In this document: piece after piece, positions 45,308 to 57,037 of the stretch
How the letters are laid out: every line of letters begins with the position of its first letter
Position numbering within the stretch: position 1 is the stretch's first letter
NCBI GenBank assembly: GCA_023014485.1
Contig: JAJOZX010001738.1
Coordinates: 596,001-660,000 of the forward strand
DNA length: 64,000 bases
Direction of reading: 5' to 3'
Source of the DNA: Bathynomus jamesi
Taxonomy: Eukaryota; Arthropoda; Malacostraca; Isopoda; Cirolanidae
Translations under genes and position numbers: made by a program
Notes under the pieces: generated by a model
Told to the model about the DNA's origin: nothing
Database searches by the model: none
The model's input: the letters and a program-made list of their open reading frames with translations, nothing else

Positions 45308-45427
45308 CTGCTTGAAACAGTAAATGGTGATGGTGGCGCAAGTGGCCATAACTATAAGGCAGAGGAGAAATATCGAATGTAGGATCTTGTCAATTCTGGA
45401 GCAGGTCGGCAGTTCCCAATGTCTCAA
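45308..45427 (-). CDS. Internal coding exon of the unrecognised membrane protein
   Basis: 120 bases, read on the minus strand from acceptor CACTTTCAG to donor CAG/GTAAAATT. Forty codons, open in only one frame: LRHWELPTCSRIDKILH, then a hydrophobic span of about 21 residues (SIFLLCLIVMATCATITIYCF) ending KQ. It joins in phase with 37869-38093. Higher GC than flanks, clean splice signals and the neat membrane segment support a real exon. The first span is preceded by a Cys and a basic patch, as expected on one side of a membrane. Confidence 0.75.
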
Positions 45428-46151
45428 CTGAAAGTGAAAATCTTTTTAGTATTCATAAAATCGTTAAGGAGGCTCTTCATGCCCGCCTGTATCTTTCACA
45501 GGCGTTTCTCTTACTCGGGTGTTACAATAATCGGGGGTGGGTCGCTATCGTAAGATATTTATGCGACTAAAATTACATCATTCTTAATTATTTAGCCACT
45601 ATCTACACTTACACCTCCGCGTGACATATCTATTTACGTATCCCGTTACGTCGATACACATTATTATGTATACCAACAGCGGTTAAAAAAGGTTATTCAT
45701 TTTTTACGCTCGCTCTCTCTTCTTCAGATACATAATTTTCGATAATCAAGTGATTTCGCGCATATCGTAATGAAGTTACATAAAAATTGTTAAAATACCA
45801 AAGTTTTTTGAAAGTTCAACGAACAATTTAAATTTAACCTTCAAATACATTCAATAAGTTTTATCGACCTCGAATGCATTTTGGAGCAAACTAGAATATA
45901 AATTGCGAAACAACAAGAACAACAACTCCAAAAAACTTGTTGAGACACTTAACATTTAAGGAGTAACGCACTGAACCCACCAATTTTGGCTCATCTTTAA
46001 AAATAAGCGTATTGGGTATTTAGGTCTAAAATATTTAAACTGGCATTTTTTGTGGTTCTATTAGTGTCAATCATGAAGTGGCGCTCATAAATATTCGTAC
46101 AGAGAACTATTTCAGTTATATTCGTCCTTATCCTATATACTATTGAGCTAA

Positions 46152-46154
<3 letters not shown>

Positions 46155-46216
<62 letters not shown>
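46155..46216. repeat. (TG)n microsatellite
   Basis: A TG tract with one GG interruption inside the left arm of the Tc1-like element. Confidence 0.95.
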
Positions 46217-46218
<2 letters not shown>

Positions 46219-46239
46219 CAGTATATGTCAGTGCTAGCT

Positions 46240-46430
46240 ACCGCCGGGGATAGTGGGGGAGGGGGTGGGGTAATTGGGGGAGGGGTGGGGGTAATGAGGA
46301 GAGGGTGGGGGTAATGGCGTTTTTAACTTTTGTGTGGGGGGTAATGGGGTAGAGGGGTGGGGGTAATGGGGTAGAGGGGTGGGGGTAATGGGGTAGAGGG
46401 GTGGGGGTAATGGCGTTTTTTTAAAATTTT
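46240..46430. repeat. G-rich minisatellite
   Basis: Units of about 21-22 bp of the type GGGGTAGAGGGGTGGGGGTAAT; three near-perfect copies at 46345-46410 and degenerate ones before. Runs of four to five G could form G-quadruplexes on the plus strand. Confidence 0.85.
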
Positions 46431-46779
46431 GTAGCTGGATCACAGTGCTACCCGCCCGGAGGGCCAAGTTGTACAACGGTCGCGAGCGATAGCGAGCTAC
46501 CGCTTGTCTTTTCTACCATGCATACGATAGTTATGTAAAGTTTACCGTTCGTTTGGAAAAAAATTAATTTAACTCCAATCAACGAGTATAATGTAAAACA
46601 TCAAAGACTTTACGGAGGGGAGGGGGATAAAATGCAAAAGTTTTCGTATTTTTACAATACTTACAAAATTATTTAATACTCTGTGTATCCACCCTTTGCT
46701 TGAATGCTATCAGTGATTCGTTTTGAGTATTTTTCTACAACGTTTTGACATACCTCGGTAGAAATTTTGAACCATTCTC

Positions 46780-47700
46780 CTACAATTCATTTAGATTCGA
46801 AGGGTTTATCTTGCAGACAGCCTTTTTTAAATCCAACCACAAATTTTCGATTAAATTGAGATCTGGGCTTTGACTGGGCCACTCAAGAAGCATGAAATCC
46901 TTTGTTGAAGCCATTTCATGGTGCTCTTTACCTTCATGTTTTGGATCATTATTTTGTTGCAGTACCCAATTGCGATCCATTCGCAACTCTCGAAATGTAG
47001 GCAACACATTTTCTTTTAACATTTCCTGATATTTCTTCGAACTTAAGATGCCATTGATGACGGCAAACTTTCCTGGACCACAAGCACTTAAGCACCCTAA
47101 AAGAAGCAAACTAGTTTAACAGTAAGGAAAGATGTATTTTTTTCCTCGAATGCAGTATTTGATTTTCGCCAAACATATCGTTGCTCGTTGTTTCCGAGTA
47201 CAGAAATTTAGTTTTGGTCTCGTCTGTTCAGAGAACTTTCTTCCAGAATCTAAATCCATCATTTTGATGATCCTTGGCGTACTTTAAACGAGCTTCTTTG
47301 TGCGCTTTTCGTAGAATTAGTTTTCTTTGTGAAACTCTTCCATGCATACCATTCTTTCTCAATGTACGACGTACAGTAGAGGGATGGACATCGATTTTAG
47401 TCTTAATGTTTCGCAAATATCACTCGCAGTCACTCTTTTAATCCGTCTAGCTGTACGTTCTGAAATCTTGCAAAGTCGTCCACACCTTGGTTGAGTTTTG
47501 ATTGTTCCAAAGCTTTTCCATTTCTTTATAACTGCACCAACTGTCGTAAATGGAATTCGAAGGTCTATCTTCCTATAACTTTTTCCAGACTCGTGTGCAG
47601 TAATAACACATCTCTTAAGATCTGAAGAATCTCTTTACTACAACGATCCCATTGCTTACTAATGGCTTGTACAGTCATCCGTTTTCCAGGAAGATTCAGA
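46780..47700 (-). pseudogene. Tc1-like transposase with mutated catalytic residues
   Basis: N-terminal part 47228-47600: a helix-turn-helix followed by VHPSTVRRTLRKNGMHGRVSQRK, then ARLKYAKDHQ. The catalytic part is at 46780-47109: GCLSACGPGKF, WVLQQNNDPKHEGKEHHEM and SPDLNLIENLWLDLKKAV. The QQNNDPKH block reads Asn where the family has QQDNDPKH, so the second catalytic Asp is lost, while the Glu in LIENLW remains. Stops and frameshifts separate the parts. Confidence 0.85.
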
Positions 47701-47720
47701 GAAAATTCTAGAATTCATAA

Positions 47721-48044
47721 TTGCCAAGTCAATATTGCCAAGTCAATATTGCCAAGTCAATATTGCCAAGTCAATATTGCCAAGTCAATATTGCCAAGTC
47801 AATATTGCCAAGTCAATATTGCCAAGTCAATATTGCCAAGTCAATATTGCCAAGTCAATATTGCCAAGTCAATATTGCCAAGTCAATATTGCCAAGTCAA
47901 TATTGCCAAGTCAATATTGCCAAGTCAATATTGCCAAGTCAATATTGCCAAGTCAATATTGCCAAGTCAATATTGCCAAGTCAATATTGTGCCAAGTCAA
48001 TATTGCCAAGTCAATATTGCCAAGTCAATATTGCCAAGTCAATA
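47721..48044. repeat. 14-bp minisatellite, 23 copies
   Basis: TTGCCAAGTCAATA repeated head to tail about 23 times without base changes, apart from one 2-bp insertion (GT) near 47988. All three plus-strand frames are open through it because 14 is not a multiple of 3, so the apparent long ORFs are artefacts. Confidence 0.97.
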
Positions 48045-48406
48045 AACAGCCAACTACTGATAAATTTTTTAAATATTTCAAGCCTAAGGTGGACACAAAG
48101 TATTAAATAACTTTGTAAATAAATGTACGAAAACTTGTGCATTTTAATTTTTTTTTTTATTTTCCTCAAATTCTTTGACGTTTTACATTATGTTTTCAGT
48201 TAAAACTAATTTTTAGTTGTTAAATTTTTACAAAAGAACGATAAACTTTTCATAACTATCCTACGCATGGTACAAAAGTTAAGGACGAACATAACTGAAA
48301 TATTTTTCTGTACGAATACTTGAGCGCCATTGTAACTAACAGGTATGAGCCTATACAGAATTTGTTGCTCTTTTAAAAATAGTTAATCTTTTATCAGTCT
48401 TTAATA

Positions 48407-49692
48407 CAGGGTGGGAGAAAAGTCTAAGGATTTTATAAATAATAATAATTTGTTAATAAATAAATTCCAATGATATCACTGCAGTATGAGATACTTTTCA
48501 AAGCAACTATACAAGGCCAGCAATGACCCTAGGCTAGAACAGAAAGGACCTAGGCCTTAGCCCCAGTCACCGCCATGTCAGTAAGGATGGAATACAGCAA
48601 TGAAGAAAAAGTGTATCTTGTATCGTGGGCTATTTCTTATAATTGTGAAGGAAGTTTGCGTTTATTTCAAGAAAAATATAATAAACCACCACCAAATGCA
48701 ACCACATTTCGATATTGGAAGCTCAAACTTTTGGAAACATTGAGCCTGGTAAAAGATCGTCCAAGAAACGGAAGGCCAGTAACGGCGACAGGAGACAATA
48801 ACAAAGAAAATGTCCTCACCAGTTTTAAAGTCGATCCAACAACTTCAACGAGAAAAGTGGCAGAAGAATTGGACATTTCCAGATTTTCAGTAGCAAAAAT
48901 ATTGAAATCACAGGGGTACACGATTACAAACCCATTTACTTTACTCTCAGCTCATATACGACGATGATTCTGATAGACGGCTGCAGTTTGCTGAAACAAT
49001 AAGACAAAAGTTCAACAGCGATCCAAATTTCCTTCGAAAGACCAAATTTTCAGATGAATGTGTATTCAGTTTAATGAGTAAAGGAAACAAACACAACGTT
49101 CACTACTGGACGAAAATCAAATCCCAAAATACGATTGGGTAAACCCGTCAAATCGGCTACACTAACAGTTTGGGCGTGCATTGGTTATTCAGGACTCGTT
49201 TCCTTTGACATCGAGAGATACGATGGATGGAAAACGCTACTGCTAGGTACTGAGACACAAAGATTTGTCACACTTTTCTAATGGCGTTGGCAGGAATTGG
49301 CTTCATCAATATGGAGCGCCGCCACATTACTCTGCAGCTGCCCGTGAAATTCTGGATACGAACCTTGAAGAAAGATGGCTTGGGCGGCGAGGTCCCATCG
49401 AATGGCCAGCCAAATCATCTGATTTAAAACCCCATGTGATTTCTGGATTTGGGCTTATTTGTCTGATATGTTCAGCAGAACAATGAGGAGTTTCACGAGG
49501 AGAATCCACAAATGTATCGTAGCGGATGGAGAACTCTCTGAAGATTAAATTACAATTTAACAAAATATTTGTATGAATAAAATTCTTATAGACTTTTTGT
49601 TTGATTAGTTTCATCATATGAACACTTATCTGTATAATGTTAACTAAATAGTTGTATGTATAAAACCCTTAAGAGACTTTCCTCCCACCCTG
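48407..49692 (+). mobile_element. DD41D transposon, inactive copy
   Basis: The ends CAGGGTGGGAGAAAAGTCTA and its inverse (GACTTTCCTCCCACCCTG). Transposase from 48575: YSNEEKVYLVSWAISYNCEG and TTSTRKVAEELDISRFSVAKI (helix-turn-helix parts), FSDECVFSL near 49029, then NWLHQYGAPPHYSA, where Tyr stands in place of the second catalytic Asp, and RRGPIEWPAKSSDLKP at 49265-49486, which has no third Asp. Several frame changes. Confidence 0.85.
48575..49486 (+). pseudogene. DD41D transposase, inactive
   Basis: The frame 48575-48967 is open over both DNA-binding helix pairs. The catalytic part lies in two other frames. The block HQYGAPPHYS replaces HQDGAPPHYS and SSDLKPHVIS replaces SPDLTPLDFF, so two of three catalytic aspartates are missing. 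Confidence 0.8.
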
Positions 49693-49698
49693 AATATA

Positions 49699-50810
49699 CA
49701 GGGTGGCGCAAAAGTCAGGAACCATAGGCACATTTTAATAATTTGTTTTAATATGCGTTTTGTTCTTTTCAGATTTGTTGTTGAACCTATGGCATAGAAA
49801 TTGACAATAGATGAACGGGTGGAGATAGTTTTAATGTGTGCAAGGCGTGGTAACACACACCGATCAGTTACTATTGCTTTTAATGACAATAATCGGCCGC
49901 GTAGTGGCCGGCCAAAAAGTTCAACCGATGCAGCAACATCACTAACGGTACTCAATCACCTAGAAAACAGCCCACGTAAGTCCTTAAGAAAGTTATCCCA
50001 GGAAACGGGTGTCTCCAGAAGATCCATTCAACGAATTCTTACAACAAATCGTTTCCACCCCTACAAAGTCCAACTCGTTCAGGAACTGCACGGTGACGAC
50101 ACAGACCGTCGTGTAGAGTTCTGCCAGTGGTTTCTACAACATCGACAGCTTCAACGAAGGATCGTGTTCAGCGACGAAGCGATATTTCACTTCAGCGGTC
50201 GTGTCAATAAGTATAATGCACGTTAATGGGCCAATGAGAACCCCCACTGGATGGAGGAAGGACATGCGCAATTCGATCCACGAATTATGGTGTGGGCTGC
50301 GGTCTGGGGGGATCGGTTAATTGGTCCGTACTTTTTTGACGGCAATGTAACAGGTGAAACATATCTGCATATGCTGCAAACATTTCTAATGCCCATACTG
50401 GACGACATTCCATTGGCAGAACGGGCGGAGATGCGTTTCAGCAGGATGGTGCACCACCACATTTCGCAACCATTGTCCGGAGCTCTTTAGATGAAACATT
50501 CCCAAGCAAATGGATCGGACGGTGAGGGCCCGTCGAATGGCCACCTAGGTCTCCAGACCTCACGCCTCTTGACTTTCTCTTGTGGGGCCATCTCATGTCG
50601 GTAGCCCATGCTGATCAACCCAGAACCATACGTTCTCTAAAGGATAAAAATCACATCCGAGTGTGCTAAAATCAGTACCAATGTGTTAAGAAATGTTCAG
50701 ACATCGTGCATTCAACGCGTCAGAAAGTGTCTCCAAGTGCAAGGCCACCAATTCGAACATTTATCATAATTTAATAAAATGTGTATGGTTCCTGACTTTC
50801 GCGCCACCCT
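49699..50810 (+). mobile_element. DD41D transposon, adjacent second copy
   Basis: The ends CAGGGTGGCGCAAAAGTCAGG and, inverted, CCTGACTTTCGCGCCACCCT. It starts seven bases after the preceding element. Confidence 0.9.
49801..50640 (+). pseudogene. DD41D transposase with stop and frameshift
   Basis: LTIDERVEIVLMCARRGN and VSRRSIQRILTTNRFHPYK (DNA binding), RIVFSDEAIFHFSGRVNKYN (first Asp), a stop at 50224, then IMVWAAVWGDRLIGPYFF and, after a one-base shift near 50430, QQDGAPPHF and KWIGR-stop-GPVEW..SPDLTPLDFLLWGHL. All three aspartates remain, but the frame is broken at least three times. Confidence 0.85.
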
Positions 50811-50828
50811 ATATTTATATAGTTTTCA

Positions 50829-51167
50829 TAGGAGGAGATTGTAGACACCAAACGACCAGGGAAGTACTCCAGTACGTTAGGCAGGAGACAGGGAGTGCTG
50901 AACTCCCGTTTCTCCTGTCACCGTTCTCTTTAACTGATCTTTTTCCGTGTCTCATCTACCCTGTATAGCAGTCAAGCACGCTCTCAAACACACGATTCTC
51001 CCTCTGTTCTTCACTACACATACATTTAACACACTACACAATCTTTTCAAAATTTATAAAAAATAAAATAGCATCGTGAGCCTTGGAGACCTTGATTTTG
51101 CCCCCCTTTCTTATAAAGGGGGCAATTTTGCGGGCACACGCCCTTGGCCCCCACCTTTCTACATAAA
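50829..51167 (-). repeat. Dispersed ~340-bp repeat, copy 2
   Basis: Inverse copy of 21371-21745, with TTGTAGACA at one end and GGCCAAGGGCGTGTGCCCGC at the other. Confidence 0.7.
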
Positions 51168-51671
51168 AAAGTTATCGGTTGGTCAATAAAAGGCGAAGTA
51201 TCGTAAATACTAACGTCTATAAACTGCTTGGATTAAATGAATGTTAACACTAACTAAATTTGTGATTAAGGAAGGTGCTATGATTATGCGCATGGCACTA
51301 TGGGGCATTCGAGGAATAGGGATGGAACTGGCACTCTCGTGCCTCGAGGTTGAGTCAGTTCCAAAATTTCGGCAACATTTACGGACCAGAGTTCGGGGTC
51401 AGTAGTAGTAGTTGTGGACAAAACATTTTATTTACGAGCTCGATTCCAAACTGACAACCGCAATTTGTATTAAAAGTTCAGTAGGAGTATTCAAATCAGT
51501 GAACCACAGTCAGCTTCACGTAAAGGTTTGTCTCGATTATACCATTCATTTAACTTCTTTTCATCGAGCTATTTTGGAAAAAAAAAGTGTTTTGTCTTTC
51601 GTCGTTTTTAGAGAAGTTTCTTGAATGTAAATATACACGCAAAAAACTTCTTTTCTACGTGAAGGTCAAAT

Positions 51672-51857
51672 TACGATAATAAAAACCCACTCTAATAGAC
51701 AGAGTTTATTTCCACAACAGTTTCGATGCCCACTGACATCCTCTTCGGGTGGATACAGAAAAACGTTTTTCTGTATCCACCCGAAGAGGATGCCAGTGGG
51801 CATCGAAACTGTTGTGGAAAAAACTCTGTCTATTAGAGTGGGTTTTTATTATCGTAA
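51672..51857. repeat. Palindrome with two degenerate hammerhead-ribozyme-like cores
   Basis: A 186-bp inverted repeat centred at about 51767. Each arm contains CCGAAGA, a hairpin (GATGCC..GGCATC on the plus strand at 51789-51804) and GAAAC, the order CUGANGA-stem II-GAAA of hammerhead ribozymes with one change (CC for CU). Flanking TCCAC/GTGGA can pair as a further stem. Penelope-like elements are known to carry such motifs in their terminal repeats, and a Penelope-like RT lies 5 kb away, so this is probably a terminal-repeat pair of that family. Confidence 0.55.
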
Positions 51858-53081
51858 ATATACACTTTTAATCAACGTAATTTCGAAGTACAATAAAGAT
51901 AGCTTAATACTCAGCCTTCTACCTATACCTTCATTTATCCCTATCTTTATCAGAATATTTCCTCATATAGGCTATTTGTACAACTTCATTTCATGCCCTT
52001 CCTATCTGTAACACAATTTTAAACATGGAGACAACCGTAACGGAATCCCCAACCCCGGACTTAACAAGGAAACAATTCGAATAAAGAAACGTCCCTCAAC
52101 GGATAATTCCTAGAAAGTGTCGGGTTGAGGGAGACACGCGATATAAAAAACCTCCAGCGAAGTTTGAAAGGAGTTTGAGAGTCCTGGACGAGAACCGACG
52201 CTAAAATCCTAAAATTCAGTTTATCGAAATTCTAAATTTTTCCTCAAATCATATATAATTTCCATGAATTTTTTTTTATTCATACCAACCAGTTTATATA
52301 TTCAAAATTATTAAAGGAAACGAAAAATACTCTACTAATTTTATAATATTTGCGGTATCACACGAATATGTATTTATTTATTTTGATTTATTTTATTTAT
52401 TTTATTTATTTAATTTATTTATTAAGTTACCTTCCCAAATACGTTAATTTTTTCCCAGGGCCATTATGAGTCAGTTCTGGGTTGCTAGGCAACGCAATCA
52501 CATCAATGTGACGTCATATCCAATTCTCTCTTCAGAAACATGATTTATGAGCACGAATTTTAAATGCCTTCATTTGGGGTACTTTGAAACATAAAGGCTA
52601 AATTGGATATAATCAGTCATCCAATATTTACACAAAGCAAACGATTTATATATCCTCGTAGGCGTTACGCGTAAACGAGGTTGCTATTAACTGAAAATTG
52701 GATATTTTAACGGCTATCGTACGTATTCAGACATCTTGTATAGGTAACAGCGCCGAATTCCAAAATGAACTGTACACAGATAAGCACCACAATATATAAT
52801 AACGATCAAGTATGGCTATACGGTTAGTAGAAAATCAATGCACGAGTATAAAAATTGTTTTACCGCGGATTATCACGAGTGGGGATACAACTTTTCTATT
52901 TTTGAAAAACTTTAAAGTGGCTTCAAGCCTAATGATTATTCAGTTTTATGCCTTTTCACATTAACAGTAAATACAGTACAACTTAAGGTGCTCCTAACGA
53001 CACGTAGCTACAATGAACTGTTGCACTCTCAAATACAAGTATGGGCAACTACTTCGTACTACTCCTTGCACTTACTTTTAC
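51858..53081. other. Unassigned AT-rich region
   Basis: Possible upstream intron of the minus-strand gene. An ATTT repeat is at 52370-52430. No element boundary recognised. Confidence 0.4.
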
Positions 53082-53117
53082 CTCCCCCTGATCCAGGAGC
53101 TGGACCTCTAGAGGGAA
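53082..53117 (-). CDS. Candidate 36-base micro-exon (weak)
   Basis: On the minus strand, TTTTTCTCCATAG precedes 36 bases, followed by the donor GAG/GTAAAAGTAAG. It reads FPLEVQLLDQGE in phase 0 and would join in phase with 45308-45427. The splice signals are good, but such a short open stretch can occur by chance. Confidence 0.25.
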
Positions 53118-53915
53118 CTATGGAGAAAAAGAATTCATTCAAAACAACTAGATTCAGAAAATGTATGCCCATCAAAAATGAAACAAATAATGCAATGAAT
53201 TACAATGCAATCGTGTCAATAATGCCGATACATTTCTATAATAAAAACGTCAATGAAGAGTTTATTTAATTTTAAAGTTTTCTTTGTAATATCTTATGAT
53301 TTATGATCGTACTTTATCTATTTGCACGGAATTTGCCGACAAAAATTTCGAGAATGGCAACAGCCAAAACAGACTATCCACGAATTAGGGATGGGTCTAC
53401 GCTTTTAAGTTATTCTAAACTGTGTATCCGGAATTTATAGCCACCCTCTGTTTAGCCGTAGTTGTAGAGATATGGAGTAAACATTAAATCAAAGCCCCCC
53501 TGTTACGCAATCAACAAACCAACTCGTATGACTACAGTATCTGATTTTTAGTTACTTCTTTGTTTACAAAATTCTCAGGCACTTTTTCTCTTTCGACTGC
53601 ACGAAAATGAGCAATTTCATTATTTACATCGAATTTTTTTTTCTAGGACCGACGAATCATCTCTTTTCAACGGAAACAATGACTCATTGCTCGATCGGGA
53701 GCTTTAATAAACTGAAACCAAATTAAAAGGTCAACGAATGACAGTTTATCTCCACAAAGCAAACCAAGTGAGAATACACGATTTAGGCTACATTCTGGTC
53801 GGGACCCACTTAATTACGAATAAACCACCTTTAAATAAAGCAAATAAATATGGGAAATCTTTATTTTCAATAGTTTTATTATATACAGTATATAAGACTA
53901 TTTTAGTGTATTATA

Positions 53916-54428
<513 letters not shown>

Positions 54429-54431
54429 GGG

Positions 54432-55081
54432 AATGAACTCAGAATGGTCCCCTGAGTTTTTTATGATACACACAGACAGTGCATGGAACAAGGAACTCTT
54501 CGGGAAAATTAAATTCACTATAGTCCGAATAAGTAATGGTAAATGACAAATACCATAGTTTTTCTTTTTCATGATGCTAGCCCGACGTGGGCAACGGGTC
54601 ACTCGCAAAGAGGTCCCATAAATATAGCTTCCCTCACCAGCTATCTGCAAAGCAGACAGGATCCAGCTTTGGGACATGGATCTAGGGTTTAAAGCAGCCT
54701 AGCCCTGCTACATTTAGAACCTCAATATAAGCAAAAGACTCGCTGCCTTCACGTCAGATTGAATACATAAAAGAAAAAGGGGTAACTATTATATTTTTAG
54801 CCAAAAACCAAAACTTAAGCCTCAACTGGTAGAATTGAGCGTCCACTTTTCAAGGCACATAACCCTAGATCCATGTCCCAAAGCTGGATCCTGTCTGCTT
54901 TGCAGATAGCTGGTGAGGGAAGCTATATTTATGGGACCTCTTTGCGAGTGACCCGTTGCCCACGTCGGGCTAGCATCATGAAAAAGAAAACTATGGTATT
55001 TGTCATTTACCATTACTTATTCGGACTATAGTGAATTTAATTTTCCCAGAGAGTTCCTTGTTCCATGCACTGTCTGTGTGT

Positions 55082-55083
<2 letters not shown>
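54432..55083. repeat. Fold-back element, copy A
   Basis: Left arm 54470-54690 and inverted right arm 54862-55083, nearly identical, with a spacer of about 170 bp. Same arm sequence as 40786-41652. TA tracts stand on both sides. Confidence 0.9.

Positions 55084-55165
<82 letters not shown>
55084..55165. repeat. (TA)n microsatellite
   Basis: About 80 bp TA tract. Confidence 0.95.
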
Positions 55166-55168
<3 letters not shown>

Positions 55169-55315
55169 CATACTCATTTCTTTGCTCGTGTTCTTAATTT
55201 GCATTGTAAACAGTCCTGGCTTTGTAAATCAGGGTACATGACTGAACAGGAGCAAAATGCACCGCAAGTTTGTGTTTCCTCCCTAAGGCAACACGAGTGC
55301 ATCCGTTCCAATCAC

Positions 55316-55421
55316 GGGTAAATTCGTATCTCCTCCCGCTTGCCCAACATAAACTGGACCAAGAACTCAATCTCTGCCATTTCAAACGTTTCGTTCATCC
55401 ATGCCTTTACTCCGTGAAGTA
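55316..55421 (-). CDS. Candidate exon (weak)
   Basis: On the minus strand, an acceptor-like CCGGTTTGTCTTCCAG is followed by an open stretch reading HGVKAWMNETFEMAEIEFL and then VQFMLGKREEIRIY, ending at a weak donor (CC/GTGATT). Composition is coding-like. Its exit phase (2) does not match the phase-0 exons found further on, so another exon would be needed between them, or this is not an exon. Confidence 0.3.
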
Positions 55422-56640
55422 CTGGAAGACAAACCGGTAATAATTTTTATACAAAAATTTCCGACCCAATTTAATTACAAGTTCAGTAAATTACTCTCAA
55501 ACCGCATTCTTTACAAACGACACCCTCCATTAATCGTACCTTAAACCATGTGCGGTTCTTATTCGTACTCGGGCTACCAAACTGGAGACGAGAGTAAGGA
55601 AGGAGAGTGTGACGAGAGTGGATGATGTAAGAGTAGCAATGTGTATATTTTATCGTAGCTGTACTTCATTTCATACTTTTGCCACTTGAGTAAACACTAA
55701 AATGGAATCTGTTCTATTTTGCGGCGTAGACACGTTTATTTTAATGTATCATACTTCATTAGTTTTTGTTATTGCTCGATTACAACTTCAGTACTGGCCC
55801 CGAGAAAAAGTCTTTCATCTAGACGCGTGCCCCCGCACACCAATTAGTATGATTTATGAAGAATTTACTGTAGAAATATAAATTAACTAATATAACCAAA
55901 TATAGCCCCCCTCATTGTATCCTAACTGGGCGCTATTTTCCCCAATATATTTAACCCAACTTAATTACATTAAGCTTTAATTTTATGTCGCACCCACTAA
56001 CACGGGGTTGAGTCAGTTAATATAATTTCGAAGCAATTACTTTTTTCACCCTTAAACGCCAGTCGACATCTATTGACGTTCTCTTAGAGAACGCCAGTCA
56101 ACATCAATTCACGTGTTAGGTTTTTTCGCAAACGACGGTCAACATCTATGGATGCTTTAACTTTTCTGCCTTTGTTTGGGGTTTAAAATGACTCAAAATC
56201 ACTACAAAATTATTCTTGAATTCTTTTTTTCCCCCCGTTTTTTTTTTTGCGCGCAGTGGGGTTATCGATCACATCCATACCCGGTGGTAAAGGGTTAAAT
56301 GTGGGGGAACGACACAATAGATGACGCTATCATTCTACTCAACGCGACTCCCATTTCATTCCGCGACCAACAGCGACAAATTCGCGAGTGAGAATCTGAA
56401 AGGAGGAAATTTTCAAATCGATCTATTTTCACTTCGTACCATTTTCATTCTTATCCACGAATTTCCCACTTTGGCCCACGTTAAGTCGGGTTAAATTAAG
56501 CGAAGCTAAGAAATATCAGCGCTTCTCATTTGGTGCTTCTCCCGCGAACGGGAATGGAATGATGATTCTCAAATAAAAACTTTTCAAATGCGAATTTTTC
56601 ACTTTGCGCATTCTCAATTGGAGACCGCCCATGGGAATGG
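55422..56640. other. Unassigned region
   Basis: No gene or element recognised. Two short direct repeats of AACG(C)CAGTCGACATC / AACGCCAGTCAACATC occur at 56055-56110. Confidence 0.4.
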
Positions 56641-57037
56641 GAATGACGCCGAGTGGGAATTGATCGACAAAGACTACTGCCAAAGAAAGCGAACAACTTA
56701 TTCAGTCTACTAAAACAGAAGTTCAAATATTTTATCGAAGGAACCGCAGTAATGGTAATAATAGTAATAAATCATACACACACACACACACATTATATTG
56801 CAAAACAACTTAATGAAATCATCACCAAATACATACCAGCGAAACATGCTCAAATCTACAGATGAATGTCTACAAGTGCTTAGAGGAACCCGACCACAAG
56901 GCATTATGGCATCGTTGGATGTAAAGTTTATTTACAAACGTCCCAGTAGAGGCAACAACCAAGATTATAATTGAGAATGTATACAACCACCCACCCGACC
57001 ATGCGACCACCGACCACCGACCATTCCCAAAGAAATA

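Larger units (their letters stand above)
46079..48329 (-). mobile_element. Tc1-like transposon with long inverted repeats, invaded by satellites
   Basis: The outer ends TGGCGCTCATAAATATTCGTACAG (left) and TGGCGCTCAAGTATTCGTACAG (right, inverted) extend inward with ATTTCAGTTAT..TTCGTCCTTA, then ACCATGCATACGATAGTTATG and AATTATTTAATACTCTGTGT, each with an inverted partner at 48080-48300. The left arm is stretched by a TG tract (46155-46216) and a G-rich minisatellite (46240-46430). A second minisatellite (47721-48044) lies next to the right arm. Confidence 0.8.

Noticed and set aside
47662..48110. Three overlapping 120+ residue ORFs with a repeated PSQYCQVNIAKSIL pattern
   Set aside because: Produced by the 14-bp minisatellite, which keeps all three plus-strand frames open; not a protein.
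55000..55321. ORFs made of alternating Ile-Tyr
   Set aside because: Translations of TA microsatellites.
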